This document shows, in pieces, positions 33,624-41,775 of a DNA stretch of 64,000 nt. The stretch is from contig JAFZSK010000011.1 of assembly GCA_017620915.1 (NCBI GenBank), forward strand, positions 1-64,000, given 5' to 3'. A program made the position numbers and the translations under genes. Numbering within the stretch: position 1 is the stretch's first letter; every line of letters begins with the position of its first letter. The notes beneath the pieces were generated by a model that saw nothing but the letters and a program-made list of their open reading frames with translations, ran no database searches and was not told the DNA's origin. The DNA comes from Clostridia bacterium. GTDB lineage: Bacteria; Bacillota; Clostridia; UBA1212; UBA1255.

Positions 33624-34517
33624 TTATTCTTTCTTTTTTACAGGAACCCAGACCGCGCTGCGGTAGTCGGGATCGGTCTTTTCTCCGTTTATGCAATCAT
33701 ACCACTCAACATTTGCATTGCCGCAAAGCTCGTACTCCGGGTTTCCCGGCAGCCATTCCCGGAAGATCTGCGTGTTCACGCTTTGGAGCGCCTCCGGGAT
33801 CGGACCGATGCAGTTGAACACGGCCCAGTCGCTTCTTGGAAATTCATAGACGACCATTCCTTCCGGCACATCTCCGCCCGTGTATTTGCCGGCAACGAGA
33901 TACCGGAACTTTCCGCCGTCGATATCGTCGATACAGACGCCGTATTCCCCGATGCAGTTATCTACCAATGCCTGCTCATAGGGATTTGCCGGAGTATTAC
34001 CGGCATACACGTTGTAAGCATATTTTTCACAGATCTCATCCCAGAACTTCGGGATCTCAGCGTAAGCGGTTTCATTGTCAAATACTTTCTGAAAGCCGAT
34101 GACCTTAAACGGGAATATCGGTGTGATTTTGTAGTCCATCTGATTACCTCCATGAACGGACAGTTTGATCGTCAAGGGAAGGAACGTGTTGATCGCCGCA
34201 CCGCCGCGAACCTGTGACGGCGCCCGGCCGTGGAACCGTGAGAAAGCCTTTGTAAAACTTTCCGGCGTTTCATATCCGTACCGGAATGCAATGTCGATCA
34301 CTTTGTCATCCGTCTCCCTCAGATCCACCGCCGCCAGATACAGCCTTCTGTTTCTGATATACTCTCCGATACCGTATCCGGTCAAGAGAGAAAAGCCCTT
34401 CTGAAGAAAGAATGGGGAAAAATACACCTGATCCGCCACGTCCTGCACACTGATATCGTCGGTCAGATGTTTTTCAATATAATCGATTGCAGTACGAACA
34501 CAGGTAAGCCACTCCAT
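33624..34517 (-). CDS. AraC-family regulator with GyrI-like effector domain
   Basis: Transcription factor of 297 aa. Residues 1-110 form the AraC two-HTH domain (DISVQDVADQVYFSPFFLQKGF, then KVIDIAFRYGYETPESFTKAFSR). Residues about 125-297 are a GyrI/Rob-type ligand-binding domain (FPFKVIGFQKVF, YGVCIDDIDGGKFRYLVAG, YEFPRSDWAVFNCIGPIPEAL). Such pairs sense lipophilic or drug-like ligands, as in Rob and BmrR relatives. There is no adjacent efflux gene. AGGAGG precedes the ATG. Confidence 0.93.
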   Translation of the reverse strand: MEWLTCVRTAIDYIEKHLTDDISVQDVADQVYFSPFFLQKGFSLLTGYGIGEYIRNRRLYLAAVDLRETDDKVIDIAFRYGYETPESFTKAFSRFHGRAPSQVRGGAAINTFLPLTIKLSVHGGNQMDYKITPIFPFKVIGFQKVFDNETAYAEIPKFWDEICEKYAYNVYAGNTPANPYEQALVDNCIGEYGVCIDDIDGGKFRYLVAGKYTGGDVPEGMVVYEFPRSDWAVFNCIGPIPEALQSVNTQIFREWLPGNPEYELCGNANVEWYDCINGEKTDPDYRSAVWVPVKKKE

Positions 34518-34630
34518 CTGTCGATCCTCCTTTTTCTGACAAGATCATTATATCACTAAAAGCGATAAATGTCCTGTCATTTACTGCTCAGATCTGTCCC
34601 GCGAATACCGGCTTGCCGGAATCATTTTTA

Positions 34631-34655
34631 TTCCTACAAACTGGAATTTATCTAA
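34631..34655 (+). repeat. 26-bp module site F
   Basis: CTACAAA-CTGGAA-TTTATCTAA, a weaker copy, 30 bp beyond the stop of the SUKH-like gene. Confidence 0.45.
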
Positions 34656-34684
34656 CCGCACCAAAAGAGTTGTTAGCATAAGAA

Positions 34685-35197
34685 CTAATTTACTTCATTA
34701 TCGCATTCCACGAAGTCCGGCGTTCCGGCAAAAATGAACTCACTGCATAAATACTCGAAAAGATTGCCGAAATAATTAACTCTACCGCCGTAGTCGGGTA
34801 GAATCGCGATCAGACTTCCGTCTGGTTTGATCCAAATAATGTCGTAGTAATAGTATCCGCCTGTCGCTACAGGAACGGTATCCGGACCAAACTTATCTCT
34901 CGTGTCAGGATCGTACCAGTACTGCAAAGCCTCCTCAGACGAATCAAAACCATCAATCAAGTCGAGCGTACAAACAAACCGGAAATCGATGCGGTTCTTG
35001 CTCCGAGTGGAAAAGCGACAATGATCAAGCACACCGTCCCACTCGCGGCAGAATTTCTCCGCCGCTTCGGTGTAAGGCACGCCTGCATTGCGATAACGCT
35101 TCACGAACTTATCGTGATCGTATTCATAAGCCCTGTGCGCTTTAGCAAATTCCACCATCGCGGCGATTCGTTCTTCTAACGTCCCGGTGAGTTCCAT
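34685..35197 (-). CDS. SUKH-3-like protein
   Basis: 170-aa protein that probably belongs to the SUKH superfamily (immunity/Smi1-related fold). Evidence is pattern-level: GVPYTEAAEKFCREWDGVLD near the N-terminus, then DTVPVATGGYYYYDIIWIKPDGSLIAILPD, an NYFGNLFEYL helix and a FVECD ending. No toxin gene is adjacent, so an immunity function cannot be shown. The DUF434 gene lies 6 nt upstream in the same direction. Confidence 0.75.
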   Translation of the reverse strand: MELTGTLEERIAAMVEFAKAHRAYEYDHDKFVKRYRNAGVPYTEAAEKFCREWDGVLDHCRFSTRSKNRIDFRFVCTLDLIDGFDSSEEALQYWYDPDTRDKFGPDTVPVATGGYYYYDIIWIKPDGSLIAILPDYGGRVNYFGNLFEYLCSEFIFAGTPDFVECDNEVN

Positions 35198-35203
35198 ATA
35201 GTT

Positions 35204-35905
35204 TTACTCCTTCTCCCACACACAAAACGTTTTAGCGCAGTGCTTTTGAACGCATATCTTTATCAGGTTGAACCAGCAGATACAGTGATCGAGGATGATC
35301 GAATCGGTCGTGATCACGTTATTCTTGTCCCACAGCGTCGAATCGACGGCTTTCAGTATCTGAATATCGAGATCGAACGGATATTCTTCGCCGATCTCGG
35401 CGAGCAGCGTTTTCAGCCTCCCGGAATTCGACACCGGCTCGTCGAGCAGGACACGCGCGGTTTTGACATTTTGCTCTTTCAGCGTATCGAACAGCGCGTG
35501 AACGGCTTTCTCAGTCTCTGGGATAATACGATACGTACCGCGCAGGGCGGCAAGATCGCGTACCGTACCATCCATACATTCAAACAGGATCGAATCGGAA
35601 AACATAACTTCAAGCGTTATCACCGTGTTGAAGCCGTCTATCCAAACTTCCGAGCCTTCAAGAGAGGTTTTCTCTTTTGCTTTTCTTGTTTTCAGCTGTT
35701 CATTGGAGGCAACGCTACGCGCGATCGCAAGCCTCTGACGCTCGGACAATACGAAATGATTGCCGACAAACGTCGACGCCTGCTTCAAGTCGTATCCCTC
35801 GTTCAACAGGTAACAGATATGCCGCGATGCGGTTTTCATTGTCTTTATTGCCGCCGGAGAAAAGTATCTTTCATCCTCCGGCACATATCCGCGCTTTGCG
35901 TTCAT
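35204..35905 (-). CDS. DUF434 family protein
   Basis: 233-aa DUF434 protein. Family marks: YVPEDERYFSPAAIKTM, YLLNEGYDLKQASTFVGNHF, LSERQRLAIARS (about 57-68), an acidic core VWIDGFNTVITLEV, DGTVRDLAALRGTYR, LLDEPVSNSGRLK and VITTDSIILDHCICWFNL. The Asp/Asn set suggests a PIN/Toprim-like nuclease or nucleotide-binding core; biochemical role unknown. AAAGGAG lies 10 nt before the ATG at 35905. Probably cotranscribed with the SUKH-like gene (6 nt gap). Confidence 0.9.
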   Translation of the reverse strand: MNAKRGYVPEDERYFSPAAIKTMKTASRHICYLLNEGYDLKQASTFVGNHFVLSERQRLAIARSVASNEQLKTRKAKEKTSLEGSEVWIDGFNTVITLEVMFSDSILFECMDGTVRDLAALRGTYRIIPETEKAVHALFDTLKEQNVKTARVLLDEPVSNSGRLKTLLAEIGEEYPFDLDIQILKAVDSTLWDKNNVITTDSIILDHCICWFNLIKICVQKHCAKTFCVWEKE

Positions 35906-35930
35906 TCGCCTTCTCCTTTCCTGCGCTTTA

Positions 35931-35957
35931 TCCCGACAAACCGGAATTTGTTGATCA
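35931..35957 (+). repeat. 26-bp module site G
   Basis: CCCGACAAA-CCGGAA-TTTGTTGATCAG between the DUF434 start and the MGMT-like gene stop. Confidence 0.68.
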
Positions 35958-35966
35958 GATGCGAAT

Positions 35967-36500
35967 TTATAACGCAGTGCCGTTTTTCGGCACATAGAAA
36001 CCGCTAATATCAATACTTTCCATTTCCAGAAGTTTCATTTTCTTTTCTATACCGCCGGCATATCCAGTAAGATTTCCGTTTGCTCCGACAACACGGTGGC
36101 ATGGGATGATGAGAGATATGGAATTATGCCCGACTGCTCCGCCGACCGCCTGAGCTGACATCCGCGTAATACCTGTGTCTTTAGCAAGCTTCTCGGCAAT
36201 CTCTCCGTAAGTCATAGTATTTCCGTATGGGATATTTAGCATGATTTTCCAGACCGACTTACGAAATTCTGTCGTTTTCATATTAATCGGTGGTGTGAAA
36301 CCGGGTTCCTTACCGCTGAAATAGATATCAAGCCACTTATCCGTCTGTCTGAAAACGAGCAGTTCCTTTTCTTCACAATCGGAGTCCAATGTATCTGCAA
36401 AATACTTCTGGCCGTCAAACCAAAGCCCGATCAGATGATCACCGTCAGAAGCTTCAGTTATCCCGCCGAGCGGTGAATCATAGTGATGCGTATATTCCAT
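35967..36500 (-). CDS. Methylated-DNA--[protein]-cysteine S-methyltransferase (Ogt/MGMT-like)
   Basis: Suicide repair protein that takes the alkyl group from O6-alkylguanine, 177 aa, normal for Ogt. PCHRVVG holds the acceptor Cys; GAVGHNSISLIIPCHR is the classic context, preceded by SVWKIMLNIPYGNTMTYGEIA (DNA-binding HTH with the arginine-finger region RMSAQAVGGAV). N-terminal alpha/beta domain is present (1-75). The ATG at 36500 has GGAGG upstream; an in-frame earlier ATG would remove it. Confidence 0.95.
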   Translation of the reverse strand: MEYTHHYDSPLGGITEASDGDHLIGLWFDGQKYFADTLDSDCEEKELLVFRQTDKWLDIYFSGKEPGFTPPINMKTTEFRKSVWKIMLNIPYGNTMTYGEIAEKLAKDTGITRMSAQAVGGAVGHNSISLIIPCHRVVGANGNLTGYAGGIEKKMKLLEMESIDISGFYVPKNGTAL

Positions 36501-36518
36501 AGTCAGAATTTCTCCTCC

Positions 36519-36541
36519 GCAAATCCCAGTTTGTCGAGCTC
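36519..36541 (-). repeat. 26-bp module site H
   Basis: Minus strand CTCGACAAA-CTGGGA-TTTGCG, running into GGAGGAG of the MGMT-like gene. Inverted relative to site G. Confidence 0.65.
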
Positions 36542-36543
36542 TT

Positions 36544-36890
36544 AGCCCGATATTATTATACCATTTTTGCCCCATAATTCAATGAACCCTAACACAATTC
36601 TGTCACATTAGCGGATATTATATCCGTTACGTTTGAATGACTTTTTCCATATGTCATTAGAAAAACAGAGTACTTATTGAAGTGCCCAAAAGCATTGTAA
36701 CATATAGCTTTTGTGACACTTTTTATCCTCCATTTCTTTACATTTGGAGGTCTCAGAATCCCCTCACTTTTCGGACTAATTCTAATGTGATTCTAATGTC
36801 ATTTTTGTACGCTCATTAGATATTTGGCTTATTCCGGCAAAACAAGCATAAGTATATCTCTTTCCAAAGCCCAGATCACGATAAAATCGC
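36544..36890. other. AT-rich intergenic region with repeated CATTAG motifs
   Basis: No gene can be supported here. It holds CATTAG/CTAATG hexamers (36606, 36655, 36782, 36793, 36814) and a CCTCCA/TGGAGG inverted repeat near 36730-36750. Base composition is lower in GC than both flanks. Similar GCTCATTAGATA sequence recurs at 54.95 kb. Confidence 0.5.
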
Positions 36891-36918
36891 GAATTCCGTG
36901 ATTATAATCACGAAATTC
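36891..36918. promoter_or_regulatory. Long palindrome upstream of a small gene
   Basis: The 16-bp core CGTGATTATAATCACG (36897-36912) is a perfect palindrome; flanking GAATT/AATTC extend it with one mismatched pair. Extra half-sites ATCACG (36875) and CCGTGA (36928) flank it. Likely an operator or promoter overlap, 108 bp before the small gene at 37026. Confidence 0.55.
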
Positions 36919-37025
36919 TTAAAAAATCCGTGAAATTGTCTCTGGACTTTGTTCTGTTTCTGTTTATATTGTTGTTGCCAACGCAAAACCGCGGCGGCGG
37001 CAATACTAAAACAGAGGTGAGTAAT

Positions 37026-37181
37026 ATGAAACCAGTTGACCCGGCCGAGTACACAAAAATACTAAACGATAGTCCAGTGGCAATGATGGCAAAAGAAGCC
37101 GCAGTGATCGGGCGCGAATACAGGATCCCGAAGACGGAGTTGCTCGCGTTTATCAGCGGAAACTCATCTGCCGAAGAGTGA
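37026..37181 (+). CDS. Small hypothetical protein, 51 aa
   Basis: Short protein MKPVDPAEYTKILND..., helical, with a Ser/Ala/Glu tail and no known family. AGAGGTG lies 7 nt before the ATG. An in-frame GTG at 36930 would give 83 aa but has no ribosome site. It precedes the isomerase gene in the same direction. Confidence 0.5.
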   Translation: MKPVDPAEYTKILNDSPVAMMAKEAAVIGREYRIPKTELLAFISGNSSAEE

Positions 37182-37331
37182 GCAAAAAAGGCCCGAAAAA
37201 AGAGAATTTGCAGTTCGCTTTCTCGCTATCTTGTGCTAAAATAGGTAGCGCAAGAGTTCGCTGAAAGCGAAGGTTCGAAATTTGTCGGGCGGGGACAATG
37301 CCCGTTCAGCGAGCTTAAGGAGACGTAATAA

Positions 37332-38129
37332 ATGACCGGAATATCGATCCCGTTCAATGGAATATATGACGAAGAGGCAATGGAAGAGTTCCTTCCGGCA
37401 CTGAGGCAAGCGAAAGATCTCGGTGCCGAAAGCATCGAAATACGCAACGTCAGACCAGAATACGATCCGAAAGAAGTCGCGAAAGCGGTTGACTATTTCA
37501 CAGATTTCGGCTTCCAGATCTCGGTGCACGGAGCGATGATGTCGCCCGAAACCGCGGTCGAAGACGTTTTCGCACCGCTCTCGGAGATTCTTCCCGGGCT
37601 GAAACAGAAATCGCTCAACATAACCGTGCACCCGTTCGATGGGGACAATACGGCGGCGCTGACGAGGCTTTCCGATCATATAATCAAAAACCGCCTTCCG
37701 GTCACGATAGCGCTGGAAAACAATCGCCTTATGCCCGATGGAAGTCAGGGCGACTGCGCGGAATACATCCTAGACGCCGTGAAAAAGACGGACAGACCGA
37801 ACGTCGGCATCTGCTTCGATCTCGGACACTATCTTTATTTCGTACTGAAAAACCATCCCGAAAAACCGGATATGCTGCCATCAAAAGAGTTTTACAGCCG
37901 TGTCATCCACACCCATATTCACGCGCTGCGCGGTCACAGCACGCATTATCCATTGACTGAAGAGTATTATATGCCACTGGCGGAATACCTCGCCCCGCTC
38001 GCGCCATCCTTTTCCGGGATCTTCAATCTGGAACTTAGTTTTAACAAATTTGCCGACTCCATGTCGCCCGCCGATGCGCTCGCGGTTTCGATGAAATCTC
38101 TTCGTGCAGCATTGTCCGCACTCAGCTGA
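37332..38129 (+). CDS. Sugar phosphate isomerase/epimerase-like TIM barrel
   Basis: AP-endonuclease-2/xylose-isomerase-like barrel, 265 aa. Metal-site pattern is present: VHGAMMSPE, TIALENN (Glu), GICFDLGHY (Asp, His), VIHTHIHALRG and FNLELSFN (Glu). Likely converts a keto or phospho-sugar or polyol, in keeping with the adjacent glycan locus, but the substrate is unknown. AAGGAG precedes the ATG by 10 nt. It ends 1 bp before the convergent lipoprotein gene. Confidence 0.9.
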   Translation: MTGISIPFNGIYDEEAMEEFLPALRQAKDLGAESIEIRNVRPEYDPKEVAKAVDYFTDFGFQISVHGAMMSPETAVEDVFAPLSEILPGLKQKSLNITVHPFDGDNTAALTRLSDHIIKNRLPVTIALENNRLMPDGSQGDCAEYILDAVKKTDRPNVGICFDLGHYLYFVLKNHPEKPDMLPSKEFYSRVIHTHIHALRGHSTHYPLTEEYYMPLAEYLAPLAPSFSGIFNLELSFNKFADSMSPADALAVSMKSLRAALSALS

Positions 38130-38130
38130 A

Positions 38131-40140
38131 TTATGCTTTCTTCTTTTTCTTCGAAGCAGCAGTCACGGCAGCAACACCTGCTGCCGCAGCCAGCACACCA
38201 CCGGTGATCGCGGGAATTATCCAGCCGTTTTTCTTCTTGGAAGCGGCATCATCCGATTCGTGAGATTCTGTTGCCTCCGGTGTTCCCGGCGCCCCGGTGG
38301 GTTCCTCAGCCGGTTTCGGCGCCAGTTCCGGCAATTCCTGCGTACAGATATACATATCGTGGACTGTCACCAGGAAGTACGACGGTTCGTCGCCGTTCAC
38401 ATCGAAACCTACGGCAGTGAAAATCGGGTCGTCGTTGACGAAGATCGATTTTGACCATTTGCCGTGATCGCAGAAGATCGCCGAAGGCATAAACAGATAG
38501 CCGTCAAAACCCTCGGGGATGCCGTAACTGTAGCGGCCGTTATTTTGTGCAAGTTCCGCAGCGGGTTCGTTGATCACGCTGACCGTACCGTCAGTCCCAA
38601 CCAGATACAGATCCAGACCCATCTTGCCCATGTAGGCGTGGTCGTGACCGGGCGTATCAGGCTGGAAACAGAACCATACGTCACCGTCGCTCTTGTTGGT
38701 CAAGGATAGGACAACGTACTTCGCTCCGGTCAGTTTACCCTCCTCCTTGAGCATCGGTGCTGTTATACCGTAGCGGTCAACGCAGCTCGCGGCATTCTCC
38801 TCGCTCAGCACTATATCGCCGTCAATGATCTCGCATTCACCGTATTCCCACGGATCGACAACAGACTCGTCAAAAGTTTCTACCAGCCTGAGCTGTACCT
38901 TTTTGTCTTCATAGTCGATTTCCGTATTTCCGGTCAGAATAACCACGTCTTTGACCGACATATCCAGATCGTAATTTCCCGGAAGCTCAATGCCCATGTA
39001 CATACCGTTTATGTACAGATTCTCCCACTTGGCGTTTTTCATATAGCCGGCGTTTTTCGCTTCGCTAAGAGCGCGCCGTATGAGCGGCAGAAGTTCCACG
39101 TCGATGTCTTTCCATTCGTTGAATATCATCTGACCGGTGCTGTCGTAGAAATTGTTGTCTTCGCTGTAAAAATTTGAAGAGGCAATATTGAAGATCCACT
39201 TTCCGGTAGCAGAATCCTTACTGCCCACATCCGGGAAACTCATTTCGGAAACGAAGGCCTCGCGGTTGTCGAATACAGGAAGACCGAACCACAACATATC
39301 GGTATAGCGCCCGGTCGTCTCGTCGTAATTGGCCACGAAGAGGTAGAACATGAATATGGCTGAGTGAAGCGCAGGGTCCGCTGTTCCATTCGTATTGTCC
39401 GCAAAGGCATTGAGCCGGGCGCTGAGCTTGACCCTGACTGAATCATGCTCCGAGATCTTCGTCTCAGGCATCGGAAGATCCATAGTCTGTTCGAGCAGCA
39501 GATGCGGCCATTCCTGCCCCTCTTCCCGGTTTGGCTGTGTATAGCATTCGGAGCCCTTCAAGGCGAGCCGTATCTCCCCTTCCACAGTATTCACTTCAAC
39601 TGTTTTGGATTGGTTGTCATACTTGTAAACGCCGTTTCCTTCATCCGTAAACCGGTAATTGAAGGTCTGCTCGCCGTTTTTGATCTCATAAGTCGTGTTT
39701 TCCTTGTCGTGGAACGGATATCGGGAAGCCCACTGGCACAGATTCCAGGCCGGGGTTTGTCCCTCGCGCCCGTGATCAAATATGACCATCGGATCGTACA
39801 TATCCATTTCCGGGAAAGATTCGATCGGATCTGAGTAGATCGGTCTTCCGAGGCCTCTTACTACAAACCCTTGTGCAAAAGTCCGGTCACGCAATATTGA
39901 GATCTCATTCCGGTTCATTTTGTTCTCCTCTTTATCCGTTTCGATCGAAGTCGGCTCAAACGATGCGGGCGTATCTATATCGGGCGCTGCGGTGCTGTCA
40001 TCGGTGGGCAACGTTGCCAACGGTGCATCTGTTTTATTTTCCGTAAGGGTCGATCCGGACAGGCAGCCTGCCAGCAGCGAGAAACACAACAGTAACGCAG
40101 TAAAAGCAATATTTATTTTTATACTCTTTATACGCTCCAT
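38131..40140 (-). CDS. Surface lipoprotein, orphan N-terminal domain plus duplicated C-terminal module
   Basis: 669 aa. Lipobox LLAGC (near 26), a Thr/Asp/Ala linker, then an orphan domain (about 80-430) with glycan-binding-like or hydrolase-like beta character. It begins RNEISILRDRTFAQGFVVRG and includes FYLFVANYDETTGRYTDMLW. From about residue 435 the protein repeats, with about 85 percent identity, the C-terminal module of the protein at 49162-50841 (CEIIDGDIVLSEENAASCVD, GYGIPEGFDGYLFMPS). It ends with a membrane helix and KKKKKA. Last gene of the six-gene leftward operon. GGAGA 9 nt upstream. Confidence 0.88.
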   Translation of the reverse strand: MERIKSIKINIAFTALLLCFSLLAGCLSGSTLTENKTDAPLATLPTDDSTAAPDIDTPASFEPTSIETDKEENKMNRNEISILRDRTFAQGFVVRGLGRPIYSDPIESFPEMDMYDPMVIFDHGREGQTPAWNLCQWASRYPFHDKENTTYEIKNGEQTFNYRFTDEGNGVYKYDNQSKTVEVNTVEGEIRLALKGSECYTQPNREEGQEWPHLLLEQTMDLPMPETKISEHDSVRVKLSARLNAFADNTNGTADPALHSAIFMFYLFVANYDETTGRYTDMLWFGLPVFDNREAFVSEMSFPDVGSKDSATGKWIFNIASSNFYSEDNNFYDSTGQMIFNEWKDIDVELLPLIRRALSEAKNAGYMKNAKWENLYINGMYMGIELPGNYDLDMSVKDVVILTGNTEIDYEDKKVQLRLVETFDESVVDPWEYGECEIIDGDIVLSEENAASCVDRYGITAPMLKEEGKLTGAKYVVLSLTNKSDGDVWFCFQPDTPGHDHAYMGKMGLDLYLVGTDGTVSVINEPAAELAQNNGRYSYGIPEGFDGYLFMPSAIFCDHGKWSKSIFVNDDPIFTAVGFDVNGDEPSYFLVTVHDMYICTQELPELAPKPAEEPTGAPGTPEATESHESDDAASKKKNGWIIPAITGGVLAAAAGVAAVTAASKKKKKA

Positions 40141-40191
40141 TTCATTATCTCCGCGTCGTACCCCGTTTTCGTTTCGTCTTTCGCGTCTCGA

Positions 40192-41754
40192 TCATTCAAA
40201 AAACGCTTTCTCAATTTCCATGCAGATATGATGGTAGATAGGCAGATGCAATTCCTGAACCTTATAGGTTTCGGTTTCGGGTGCGCAAATACAAATATCA
40301 GCTATTCCCTTTAACTTACCGCCCGACTGTCCGGTAAGGGCAATAACAGTAAGCCCCAGTCCCTTTGCCACCTGAGCGGCGGCAACACAGTTTTTCGAAT
40401 TGCCCGACGTACTGATGCACATCAGCACATCGTTCTTTCGCCCGAGCCCCATCAAACACTGCGCATAGACCAGTTCGGAGTCAACGTCGTTGCAAAAGGC
40501 AGTATTCAGTCCCGCGAAACTCGGCAGAGAGATCGCCGGAACCGCCCTTTGCAGCTTTGCCAGAACCTCATCCGTAAGCTCCGGATTGTATTTCTTCATT
40601 TGCGCCTTTTGTGCTTCGCTCAACGCTCTTTTCGACAAAAAGCCTTTCATCAGTTCGCCGACAATATGCTCGCAGTCGGCACAGCTGCCGCCGTTTCCAC
40701 ACAGCAGTAATTTGCCCTCATTTTGGAAAGCGGAAATGATGATTTTTGTCGCTGTTTCGATCTCAGCCCGGCAGCTGTTTAGCACCGGATAATGCGTAAA
40801 TAAATCATCCGTGTTTTGTTCTTCCAGCAAGGCAACTCCTATAGCGGCATGATCACCGAAGGACTCTCCGAGCTTTGCAGGTACGACCCGGCAAACTCCG
40901 GCGGAGATCGGCAGTGCTTCACGGTCGATAACTTCTTTAGTATATTGCCACAGCAGATTTTGAGAGCGGGTGAAAATACTGCCGATGACGATGCATTCGG
41001 GGTTTAAAATATCGATCAGCACGGACAATCCCTGGCCCAGTTTTTCGCCGCAGGTTTTATACACTTCGATCGCTGTTGCATCGCCGTTGTCGGCGGCAAT
41101 CGAAATGGTTTTGGCATTGACCTCATCAGCGGCATACATCGGAACGATGCCGTTTTTAAGGGCCTGATCCAAATACTGTTTTCCCAGCTGTGCCAGACCG
41201 CCGCCGCTGCAAAAGCCTTCAAACGAACCGCTTTTACCGTATCCCACCGGACCGTCTTTTTCAATGCGGATATGCCCGACTTCACCGGCGTTGTCGTTAG
41301 TGCCGGAATACAGGCGTCCGTCCAAAATAAGGCCGGCGCCGAGCCCCGTACCGAAGGTCAAAAATATCATGTTTTTTGTACCCTTGCCGGCGCCGAATTT
41401 CCATTCAGCCAAGGCACAGGCATTCGCATCATTTTGCAGATGTACCGGCACACCGAAATGGTTTTTGATCTGTAGGGCGATCGGCACACAGTCCCAGCCG
41501 GGCAGATTCGGGGGCCCTAAGATCAGTCCCCTGCTCGAGTCCAGCGGTCCGCCGCAGGAAATACCGATGGATTCGGGATGCTTTCCACCGCAGACCTTAT
41601 CAGCCAGAGCTATCAGACGGTCTATCATCTCCCCCGGGCTGATGTTTAGATCAGTTGGTGCTTTTTCTTTGGCGGTAATGGTTATACCGTCTGGAGTCTT
41701 TTCTGCTGTTACTACGGCACATTTTGTGCCGCCGATATCGAAACCTAATATCAT
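40192..41754 (-). CDS. ROK-family sugar kinase fused to SIS (GmhA-like) isomerase domain
   Basis: 520-aa fusion. Residues 1-305 are a ROK kinase: DIGGTK (5-10), SIGISCGGPLD, the catalytic LQNDANACALAEW and FLTFGTGLGAGLIL. The usual zinc motif (CxCGxxGCxE) is replaced by VGYGKSGSFEG, so the zinc Cys are absent. Residues about 320-520 are a SIS domain of phosphoheptose-isomerase type: LLCGNGGSCADCEHIVGEL and STSGNSKNCVAAAQ. Both activities on one chain imply phosphorylation and then isomerisation of one sugar. It sits between a GH38 gene (21 nt) and a surface lipoprotein gene in the glycan operon, so mannose or a related sugar is a fair guess. Confidence 0.92.
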   Translation of the reverse strand: MILGFDIGGTKCAVVTAEKTPDGITITAKEKAPTDLNISPGEMIDRLIALADKVCGGKHPESIGISCGGPLDSSRGLILGPPNLPGWDCVPIALQIKNHFGVPVHLQNDANACALAEWKFGAGKGTKNMIFLTFGTGLGAGLILDGRLYSGTNDNAGEVGHIRIEKDGPVGYGKSGSFEGFCSGGGLAQLGKQYLDQALKNGIVPMYAADEVNAKTISIAADNGDATAIEVYKTCGEKLGQGLSVLIDILNPECIVIGSIFTRSQNLLWQYTKEVIDREALPISAGVCRVVPAKLGESFGDHAAIGVALLEEQNTDDLFTHYPVLNSCRAEIETATKIIISAFQNEGKLLLCGNGGSCADCEHIVGELMKGFLSKRALSEAQKAQMKKYNPELTDEVLAKLQRAVPAISLPSFAGLNTAFCNDVDSELVYAQCLMGLGRKNDVLMCISTSGNSKNCVAAAQVAKGLGLTVIALTGQSGGKLKGIADICICAPETETYKVQELHLPIYHHICMEIEKAFFE

Positions 41755-41775
41755 ATCACAAACCCATTCCGTCTT

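Noticed and set aside
33380-33696. Small open frames between the second GNAT and AraC/GyrI-like genes
   Set aside because: They run across strong hairpins and a module site, have no ribosome site and no recognisable product.
30548-36541. Integron cassette array with attC sites
   Set aside because: Sites are only about 26 bp, lack the GTTRRRY core and the long bulged stem, and no intI gene is seen. A Xer/dif-like reading fits better but is unproven.
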